Assembly (NCBI GenBank): GCA_035646535.1
Contig: DASRPD010000014.1
Coordinates: forward strand, 1 to 36,509
Direction: 5' to 3'
DNA length: 36,509 nt
DNA from: DASRPD01 sp035646535
GTDB lineage: Bacteria > Actinomycetota > Acidimicrobiia > IMCC26256 > JANYLB01
In this document: piece after piece, positions 30,530-36,509 of the stretch
Layout: every line of letters starts with the position of its first letter
How positions within the stretch are numbered: position 1 is the stretch's first letter
The notes under the pieces: generated by a model
Database searches by the model: none
What the model saw: the letters and a program-made list of their open reading frames with translations, nothing else
What the model was told of the DNA's origin: nothing
Program-made: the position numbers and the translations under genes

Positions 30530-30664
30530 CTACTCCCCGCGGTAGGTGCCGAAGCTCCAGATGTTGCCTTCGGGATCGGTGACGCTGAACCCCCGCGATC
30601 CGTAGTCCTCGTCTCGGAGATCCTGGAAGAGCGTCGCGCCGGCGGCGATGGCACCGCCGGTCAT
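30530..30664 (-). pseudogene. C-terminal remnant of a VOC/glyoxalase-family protein
   Basis: On the minus strand 44 residues read MTGGAIAAGATLFQDLRD, then EDYGSRGFSVTDPEGNIW and SFGTYRGE before a TAG. This is the characteristic last strand-helix-strand of vicinal-oxygen-chelate proteins (AAGA ... YGSRGFSVxDPEGNxWSFGTY), with the metal-ligand glutamate in DPEG. The preceding 100 residues of the fold are missing. The frame above the ATG soon stops resembling the family, so the gene has lost its front. This sits in a stretch (30429-31015) with no other gene-like frame. Confidence 0.7.
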
Positions 30665-31015
30665 GAGCCTGCGGGCGAGGCTGCTTCGCACCAGTCATCT
30701 CCGTCACCGTGGGATCGCCCATTTCGGGCGCCTCACTGTGGGGGGCGCGTGCAGCCGGCGTCAAACGTCGCCCGGCGAGCCAACCTGGCGCAACGTCGCA
30801 GCCCGTAACGCGAAGCAGCGCCACCCTTCATTCGCGTCGGAGACGGGGCTCTCTCCGATGCGATCCCGGAGTGGAGCTCGCGAGTGGTGACGAGTCGCGG
30901 TTGCCGGCGACGGGTGGAGCTAGCTCAGGTGACGGTGACGTCAACGCTCACCCGGGTCGTGGTCCCGGCGCAGCGGTCGAGGCGCGCGCAGCGTCGCCAG
31001 CGCGAAGATGGGCTC

Positions 31016-32152
31016 GTGGTGCAGGTCAATCGGCCGGGTCCGGCCGAGTTCGAGGTGGCCGGACTCTATGATCTGGGCACTGATAGCGTGCCGCAACGTC
31101 TCGCACTCCTCGAGTATCTCGTCGGATTGGGAGCGACCATCGACGACCTTGTGGCCGCGAGACCGGGCGAGCTGCCGCTCGTGGCGTCGAGAATCGCGTT
31201 GTGGGGTGACCGCGAGCGTCTGAACTTCGACGAAGTCGCTGCGGCGGCCAATATCGCCCCCGAGTTGGTTGCGCACGCGTGGCGAGCCGCCGGGTTCCCT
31301 GAGCCCGATCCGGACCCAGATGTTCTGACATTCTCGCGGCACGACGTCGAGATCCTCGCCGGCCTGGAAGCCGGAATCGAGTTACTCGGCGAACCGGTGA
31401 CGATCCAAATGATCCGCGTGTTGGGCGCGGCCGCGGCGCGCGTTGCTGACGCGTCGGTGAGCGCATTCGTCGTGAACATCGGGCCACAAGCGGTCGAGCA
31501 CGAACCGGCCGGTCTCGAACTCGCGCAGGCGAACGCGGAGTCGGTGGTGCTAGTCGATAGCATGTCACGCGCCTTCGACTCCTTCCTCCGCCACCACATC
31601 GACCGAGCCTTCCGCCCGCACGAGGCGATGGAGGCCGTGGCCGGTATCGATCTCGTCCGCCGCAGCATCGGATTCGCCGACCTCGTCAATTCGACAGCGT
31701 GGACGCAGCAGCTGGACCTCCCGGCACTTTCCCAAGCCTTGAGCTTGTTCGACTCGACCGCCTCGGAGATCGTCGTCGGACGCGGGGGCCGAGTCGTCAA
31801 GCTCATCGGCGATGAAGTGATGTTCGTTGCTCACGACCCTGCCATTGGGATTGATATCGCGCTCACGCTGGTCGACGCCTTCGCGTCCCACGACGTGCTG
31901 CCCCCAGTGCGAACCGGCGTGGCCACGGGCGATGTCCTCGCACGAGACGGCGACTACTCCGGTCCGGTCGTCAATCTCGCCGCACGCGCCGTGAGCGTCG
32001 CTCGTCCATCGACGCTCCTCGTCGATACGGAGACACTCAGCGCGCTCGAGGGTTCGACGGACTTCTCATCCCGCCCGGCAGGCGCTTTCACGCTGAAGGG
32101 CTTCGCACAGCGCGTGAAGCTCTCGCGGGTCACACGAAGCGCGTCTCGGTAG
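31016..32152 (+). CDS. Class III adenylate cyclase with Rv1264-type regulatory domain
   Basis: From a GTG at 31016 (VVQVNRPGPAEFEVAGLYDLG) the protein has 378 residues. Residues 20-150 (QRLALLEYLVGLGATIDDLV, LNFDEVAAAANIAPELVAHAWRAAGFP, LGEPVTIQMIRVLGAAAARVADA) match the all-helical regulatory half of mycobacterial Rv1264, which makes that enzyme pH-sensitive. The catalytic half has both metal aspartates (D222 in GFADLVNST, D266 in IGDEVMF), the adenine-binding K262 and D313, and N320 and R324 (VVNLAARAV), so it should be active and make cAMP. An upstream GTG at 30884 adds a basic leader with no family resemblance. The protein appears soluble. Confidence 0.9.
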   Translation: MVQVNRPGPAEFEVAGLYDLGTDSVPQRLALLEYLVGLGATIDDLVAARPGELPLVASRIALWGDRERLNFDEVAAAANIAPELVAHAWRAAGFPEPDPDPDVLTFSRHDVEILAGLEAGIELLGEPVTIQMIRVLGAAAARVADASVSAFVVNIGPQAVEHEPAGLELAQANAESVVLVDSMSRAFDSFLRHHIDRAFRPHEAMEAVAGIDLVRRSIGFADLVNSTAWTQQLDLPALSQALSLFDSTASEIVVGRGGRVVKLIGDEVMFVAHDPAIGIDIALTLVDAFASHDVLPPVRTGVATGDVLARDGDYSGPVVNLAARAVSVARPSTLLVDTETLSALEGSTDFSSRPAGAFTLKGFAQRVKLSRVTRSASR

Positions 32153-32315
32153 TCTCATCCCGCCTACGCGGAAGCCAATCCGCCCATGTCTGCCGATCTG
32201 CGCGTCGTGGAGCTCTCAGGGCAGCACTCGAAACGGGGTCAGGCCTCCCCGACGGGACCGGCACCTCTGACCCAGGCCGGGAACTCAACACGGCCCGTCC
32301 GTCCTCGCGTGACGC

Positions 32316-33332
32316 TCACTCCGGTTTCTGCCCCACGCAGTGCCAGTTCAGCGTCAGTAGTTCTTCTTCTTCGGCTTGGATGTACGACTGACTGTTCTCG
32401 TTCATCCGCTGCATCATCGCGTCGGTCTTCTTGGGAATCACGTGGATCTTCGCGAGGAACTTGAACACAGCTTCGTACCTGTCGAAGAGCGCGACTTCCC
32501 TCTTGATCATCTCTACCGCACTCCTCCCCACGGATGAGACCAGGTCGAAACCGGCCTTCGTGTAGGCATCCTCCCAATACTTGAAGTACCAGAACCCCCC
32601 GAACACGGTGAGCTCGCGGGTGTGCTGAATCAGCGTCCGCTGATGCTCGTTGTCGCGGTCGTAACTGTCCAGAGCCGCGACGTCGTTCATGACGAACATC
32701 CCGCCCGGCTTCAGGACGCGATACACCTCCCCGAAGGTGAACTTGTGATCGGTGACGTAGGTCATCGGCTGGATCGCGTAGACCGCGTCAAACGCGCCGT
32801 CATCGAACTCGAGAGCTTTGTTGAAGTCGCCGACCGCAAAATTGGATCGCGGCAGGTTCGGGTTTCGCCATGCCTTGTCGATCTGCGACTCGTCGAGGTT
32901 GATGCCGTACGGGGTGGCTCCGGTCAGCTCCGCGATGTGCTCGGCGATCGCTCCGCAACCGCAGCCCAGATCCAACACCTTGTCGCCCTTGCCGAGCTTG
33001 AGATCGTTCGCCACCATCCGCTCGAACAGAATCTGGTTCTGGAGGACCGATTGTTCGGGATCGATCACCGGTGGCATGTACATCTTCTCGACCGACCCGA
33101 GCGTGCACAGCAGGTGGATGATCCTGTACAGCTGCTCGAGCTCCGCGCTGCTGCCTTGGATGTAGCCCCTCAGGGGTACACCGTCTTCGTAGTCGGCCTT
33201 CGTGTTCTCCGGCGACTCCGTGAACAACTCGTCGTACGTGCCCATGAACGCATGGAACTCCGCATCGCTGACCCTCAGTAGGCCAACGAGAGCGCCGAGC
33301 CTGTCACGAACGGTTGTCGGCTTGTGTTGCAT
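32316..33332 (-). CDS. Erg6/SMT-like SAM-dependent methyltransferase
   Basis: From the ATG at 33332 (MQHKPTTVRDRLGAL) the protein has 338 residues. The SAM site is KVLDLGCGCGAIAEHIAEL (about residues 118-136), followed by GINLDESQIDKA, FAVGDFNKALEFDDGAFDAVYAIQ and YRVLKPGGMFVMNDVAALDSYD. This order is shared with sterol C24- and related lipid methyltransferases. The N-terminal 110 residues (LRVSDAEFHAFMGTYDELFTE, SVEKMYMPPVIDPEQS) lack the aromatic Y-E-W-G-W motif of true sterol methyltransferases, so the acceptor is unknown. GGGGA about 10 bases upstream supports the start. The gene stands alone and converges on the cyclase gene. Confidence 0.85.
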   Translation of the reverse strand: MQHKPTTVRDRLGALVGLLRVSDAEFHAFMGTYDELFTESPENTKADYEDGVPLRGYIQGSSAELEQLYRIIHLLCTLGSVEKMYMPPVIDPEQSVLQNQILFERMVANDLKLGKGDKVLDLGCGCGAIAEHIAELTGATPYGINLDESQIDKAWRNPNLPRSNFAVGDFNKALEFDDGAFDAVYAIQPMTYVTDHKFTFGEVYRVLKPGGMFVMNDVAALDSYDRDNEHQRTLIQHTRELTVFGGFWYFKYWEDAYTKAGFDLVSSVGRSAVEMIKREVALFDRYEAVFKFLAKIHVIPKKTDAMMQRMNENSQSYIQAEEEELLTLNWHCVGQKPE

Positions 33333-33653
33333 GCCTTGTTCCCCTTGCTGGTGAGATCGATACTCGCGGCCTACGGCGCCGAGGTCGATGGAGCGACCAC
33401 AAGCGGGCACCGTAGCAACGCTCGCAGACGCGGCTGCATGGCGTAGGTCCGACCAGCGACACCCCCGGCCGGATCTCGGGGACGACGCGTCAGGTACACC
33501 TGCGGTGAACCGCCCCGCGGAACATCACAGGGTCCGGACAACCGGGGCAACCTCACCTCGAGAAGGCAGCAGTCGCGAGGGCCTGACCAACCTCGACTGT
33601 CGCGACCCCGCTCGGTCTCAACCCAACGCCGAACAACCGGCCAACCCGGCGGG
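33333..33653. other. Gene-free stretch upstream of the methyltransferase
   Basis: Several long frames are open on both strands because of the high GC content, but none has a protein-like composition. I see no hairpin or clear promoter beyond the methyltransferase leader. Confidence 0.45.
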
Positions 33654-33783
33654 ATGCAAGAAGCCGCCAGCCACGCTGACCCGCGAACCGCGAACCGCGA
33701 TGCGTTACGACCGAGCCCGCGTCACCCTCGACCGCCACGCCACCTACATCGTCGCGACCTTCATCGCCGGAGCCGCCCAATAA
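33654..33783 (+). pseudogene. C-terminus of a tyrosine recombinase, frameshifted by a 7-bp duplication
   Basis: The first frame reads MQEAASHADPRTAN and the second RTAMRYDRARVTLDRHATYI then VATFIAGAAQ and a TAA at 33781. Together they make the end of a phage-type integrase (HADPRTTxRYDRAR, where the Tyr is the nucleophile). At 33680-33700 the unit GCGAACC is repeated. Removing one copy joins DPRT directly to AMRYDRAR in one frame. No other part of the recombinase is recognisable upstream, so this is a relic. It is a different type from the recombinase fragment at 2409-2639. Confidence 0.75.
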
Positions 33784-34019
33784 CGCGCACACACCCTTGC
33801 GAGAACGCTCGCCGAACGGGCAATCGGGGCGGGTGCGCGACAGCAAAGCGCCCCCCGCAGCGGCGAACGGCGCGCCCTCGCCCTGGCGCTCGATGACACC
33901 CCAGTGGGCGAGATTCGGGGACGCGCGTTTAGGGACACCGCGGTGTCGATCTGCCGGCACTGTCTTGTCGTGAGCCACCGCGCTGTCATCGCCGCGGCCG
34001 TTTGGGCCTCGCTTCGTTC
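33784..34019. other. Gap between recombinase relic and hydrolase gene
   Basis: No gene, repeat or terminator hairpin was recognised in these 236 bases. Confidence 0.4.
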
Positions 34020-35423
34020 CTACTTCCCGACGTTGGATCGGGCCGCGGCGGATGCGAGCTCCTTGGCGTCCGCGCGGACGAGGAACCCAGCCGCGCGAGC
34101 GGACCTCGTCGCTCGGGCCCAGGCGGCCACGAACTTGCCGTGGCTGGGGTACAGCGCTTCCATCTGGGAGGGCGTGAACGGCGCCGTCGAGCCGAACAGA
34201 AAACAGAATGAGGTGCCCCCTTTCGCAAGACCGCTCAGCGTGGCGACGGGTGCATCCACGGCGGGGGTACGGATACCGCCGAGCACGTTGCCGTTGGCAT
34301 CAGTGGCGAAGACGACGGGACTCACTCCAGTGGTTTGGAGGCGAGGCGCGACCGGCAGCACGACGCCTTTCGCCACCCACCGCTTGAGCCGGTAGAAGGC
34401 CGCGTCGAGGACGTAGTGAGCTGGCCCGGTGTTGATCGGCGAGCCGCAGCTGAAGTTCGCTCTCGGCTGGCTCGTGGGGTTCTGCATCGACGCAAGCACC
34501 GCGACGGCACCCTGACCATCGCCGGTATCCTTGGGTCCGATGCTGAGCCCGTAGTAGTCGAAGTGCGCGGTGCCCGCCACCTCCCACAGCCGGTAGGTGC
34601 TGGTGTCCGGCTGGCGGGCAGTCGCGTTGCTGAAGGAAACGTCGGTCTCCGTTTGGAACACGAGGACGGGCACGCCGAGGTCATCGCGGATGGGCGCGCC
34701 TCCCGAGCGGCTGTGCACGAGGTAGCCGTCGTAGACATGCGCGAGGGGATGGACGAGGTCGATGTAGGTGACCAGGCGGCCAGCGGATTGCGACTCACCG
34801 ATCGCGATGAGGTGCTCGGGTTTCAGTCCGCCGAGAATCGTGCGGGGGTGGTCACGTATCGCTTGCCCGGCCTGGCTGAAGATGTCGTACGAGTAGCTGT
34901 CACCCGGGTGTGACAGGTTGGCGTAACGGGCAGCGTCCCCTCTTGTCGGATCGGCCGACTGGAGCGCGTTCACACCCACTTCTTGAGCGGAGACGCCGAC
35001 CCAGACGAACCCTTCGCGTACCAGTTCGTTGTGTCCGAGCATCCAGTCAGGGGCCGCGTCAGCCCCTCCGCTGACGTTCAACCATTCCACGACGACCGTT
35101 CCGTTGAAATGGCGTCGCTTGATCGGTCGCATCACGCCGGCGCGGGTCGTGTACGGCGCCGTGCTCGTCGCAACAGCGCTGTACTTCCCGTCAGCGCCGA
35201 CGGGCGCAGCGGGCTCATACGCGCTCGCCGTCCCCGAGAGGAAGACCTCGGACTGCTCGTAACCCACCACCGCCGGATCGAAGGACGTGAACCCCGGCAC
35301 CACCGGCACGCCCCCACCACCACTCGCCCGGGTGACGCTGGGACTCGCTACGGAAGCACCAGCGCTCGCACCACTGAGCATCAACGCCAGTGAACACACG
35401 CAAGCCGTCACCGCCAGCACCAC
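34020..35423 (-). CDS. Secreted alpha/beta-hydrolase-domain protein
   Basis: The 467-residue protein begins with a signal peptide (VLAVTACVCSLALMLSGASA), so it is exported. The large domain matches the actinobacterial 'alpha/beta hydrolase domain-containing' group. TVVVEWLNVSGG and LIAIGESQSAGRLVTYIDLV contain the nucleophile elbow (S211 in GESQS), VLVFQTETDVSF could supply the acid, and WEVAGTAHFDYYG carries the likely catalytic histidine H287. ANFSCGSPINTGPAHYVLDAA is another conserved block. It probably acts as an extracellular esterase. The start is a GTG at 35423. The IS256 element begins just upstream, so its promoter may be altered. Confidence 0.85.
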   Translation of the reverse strand: MVLAVTACVCSLALMLSGASAGASVASPSVTRASGGGGVPVVPGFTSFDPAVVGYEQSEVFLSGTASAYEPAAPVGADGKYSAVATSTAPYTTRAGVMRPIKRRHFNGTVVVEWLNVSGGADAAPDWMLGHNELVREGFVWVGVSAQEVGVNALQSADPTRGDAARYANLSHPGDSYSYDIFSQAGQAIRDHPRTILGGLKPEHLIAIGESQSAGRLVTYIDLVHPLAHVYDGYLVHSRSGGAPIRDDLGVPVLVFQTETDVSFSNATARQPDTSTYRLWEVAGTAHFDYYGLSIGPKDTGDGQGAVAVLASMQNPTSQPRANFSCGSPINTGPAHYVLDAAFYRLKRWVAKGVVLPVAPRLQTTGVSPVVFATDANGNVLGGIRTPAVDAPVATLSGLAKGGTSFCFLFGSTAPFTPSQMEALYPSHGKFVAAWARATRSARAAGFLVRADAKELASAAARSNVGK

Positions 35424-35520
35424 ACCGCGAACACACGTGGAGTTATAACCAGAACCTGTGGATCGGCCATCCGTTCGAGGGCGCGGCGTACCTTCCTCGT
35501 TGAAACCATCACGAGCTCGA

Positions 35521-35538
35521 CCGGGGATGCAACCCCGG
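35521..35538 (+). other. Hairpin directly before the transposase ribosome site
   Basis: CCGGGG (35521-35526) pairs with CCCCGG (35533-35538) around ATGCAA, directly before the GGAGGAAGG ribosome site. Such a hairpin can mask the site in read-through RNA, which many insertion sequences use to limit transposase made from outside promoters. Confidence 0.45.
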
Positions 35539-35553
35539 GAGGAAGGAACGCCG

Positions 35554-36509
35554 ATGTTGAGAGTAGTAGCAAACGAGGATGCCCGCGCGGAGATGCGCGT
35601 CGGGCTTGATGAGATCGTCCGGGAGGGCGCGCGCCGGATGTTGGCGGTGGCGCTCGAGGCCGAGGTCGACGACTACGTCGTCGCGTTCGCGGGCGAGTGT
35701 GACGAGAACGGACATCGGCTCGTGACCCGCAACGGTCATGCCGAGGCGCGCACGATCACGACCGCGGCCGGCGGGATCGAGGTCGAGGCGCCGCGGGTGA
35801 ACGACAAGCGCGTCGACGAACAGACCGGTGAGCGGCGCGGGTTCAAGAGCGTCATCGTGCCGCCGTGGTGCCGCAAGTCCCCGAAGGTGACCGAGGTGTT
35901 GCCGCTGATGTATCTGCACGGCATGAGCTCGGGCGACTTCGCACCGGCGCTCACCGAGTTCTTCGGTTCCGCCGCCGGGCTCTCGGCGTCGGTGATCACT
36001 CGCCTGACCAAGCAGGCCAGGCCGAGCAGCGGGACTCCGCGCAGCGCCGGTTGGATGACCGTGACTTCGTGTACGTGTGGGCCGACGGTGTGCACTTCAA
36101 CGTCCGTCTCGAAGAGGCCCGCCTGTGTTGTCTGGTCATCGTGGGCGTGCGGACCGACGGCACCAAGGAGCTGGTGGCGATCACCGACGGGCACCGCGAA
36201 TCGACCGACAGCTGGGCTGATCTGCTCCGCGACCTCAAGCGCCGCGGGATGCGCGCTCCGATGGTCGCAGTTGGTGACGGGGCACTCGGGTTCTGGGCGG
36301 CGTTGCGCACCGTGTGGCCCGAGACGACCGAACAGAGGTGTTGGGTGCACAAGGTCGCGAACTGCCTCGCTGCGTTGCCGAAGTCGACCCAGCCGACGGC
36401 GCGCAAGATGCTGGTGGAGATCCGCGATGCCGAAGACCGCGAGCATGCCCTCACCGCTATCGACGCGTTCGCGGCGGAGTTCGGCCTGAAGTGGCCGAAG
36501 GCGGTCGCC
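35554..36509 (+). pseudogene. IS256-family transposase, frameshifted and incomplete
   Basis: The ATG at 35554 follows a strong GGAGGAAGG. The first frame has MLRVVANEDARAEMRVGLDE, VTRNGHAEARTITTAAGGIEV and LPLMYLHGMSSGDFAPALTEFFG, the N-terminal half of an IS256/Mutator transposase. After ITRLTKQ (about 36015) this frame becomes nonsense and ends at 36489. The family sequence continues in the -1 frame from about 36018: AEQRDSAQRRLDDRDFVYVWADGVHFNV (first DDE aspartate), MVAVGDGALGFWAAL (second aspartate), EQRCWVHKVANCL, open to the window end. Homologues read TKQWQAE here. The window has two bases in place of a TGG codon, so one base is missing. Either this copy is dead or the base was lost in sequencing. 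Confidence 0.85.

Larger units (their letters stand above)
35457..36509 (+). mobile_element. Left part of an IS256-family element (truncated by the window)
   Basis: The element covers at least the transposase leader and gene. The true left end was not located. About 35457 is an estimate from where the hydrolase leader stops and the element's leader begins. The right end lies outside the window. Confidence 0.6.

Noticed and set aside
30884..31015. Upstream GTG start for the adenylate cyclase
   Set aside because: The extra 44 residues are basic and unlike the family. The regulatory domain starts right after the GTG at 31016.
33553..33978. 141-codon minus-strand frame upstream of the hydrolase region
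   Set aside because: Its reading is antisense to the recombinase relic and has low-complexity composition without any recognisable motif.

Overview
The window looks like chromosome from a high-GC actinomycete, possibly of the Acidimicrobiia (Ilumatobacter/Iamia-like). That placement is an inference from the very GC-rich codon use, the frequent GTG starts and GTGA/ATGA overlaps, a class A penicillin-binding protein with a threonine-rich tail, a RecBCD system, an Rv1264-type adenylate cyclase, and an RNase H / phosphatase / zinc-ribbon neighbourhood that recalls mycobacterial Rv2228c-Rv2229c. No rRNA, tRNA or CRISPR array was seen.

Positions 1 to about 6650 are an accessory region. In order it holds the tail of a possible regulator, a small membrane protein, a lipoprotein directly behind the C-terminal stub of an RHS polymorphic toxin (an HExxH metallopeptidase-like tip), a VapBC pair, a fragment of tyrosine recombinase, a small membrane protein, a complete IS1182-family element (3083-4956), a zinc-ribbon/NYN-nuclease pair, and decayed IS3 and IS6 remnants.

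Positions 6935 to about 26994 are a well-kept core block. bioB runs rightward and converges on a long leftward run of ten closely packed genes: sbcD, sbcC, recC, recB, recD, a class A PBP, a coiled-coil zinc-ribbon protein, RNase HI, a membrane protein and a histidine phosphatase. The first five together encode two complete machines for processing double-stranded DNA ends (SbcCD and RecBCD). Two long palindromes that share a GGCGTCGCa-like core lie in the flanking intergenic regions, one between convergent genes and one between divergent genes. A Rossmann-fold amine dehydrogenase-like gene diverges from sbcD.

Positions 27060 to 33332 carry a secreted Lon-like (S16) protein broken by a single-base frameshift, an SRPBCC protein, a short-chain dehydrogenase, a glyoxalase-family remnant, a class III adenylate cyclase with an Rv1264-like regulatory half, and an Erg6-like methyltransferase.

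Positions 33333 to 36509 are again mobile or scarred DNA. They hold a recombinase C-terminus broken by a 7-bp tandem duplication, a secreted alpha/beta-hydrolase-domain protein, and the start of a frameshifted IS256-family transposase that runs off the window. The strongest leads for new biology are the RHS-tip/lipoprotein pair, the zinc-ribbon/NYN couple, the two related palindromes and the split secreted Lon-like protein.
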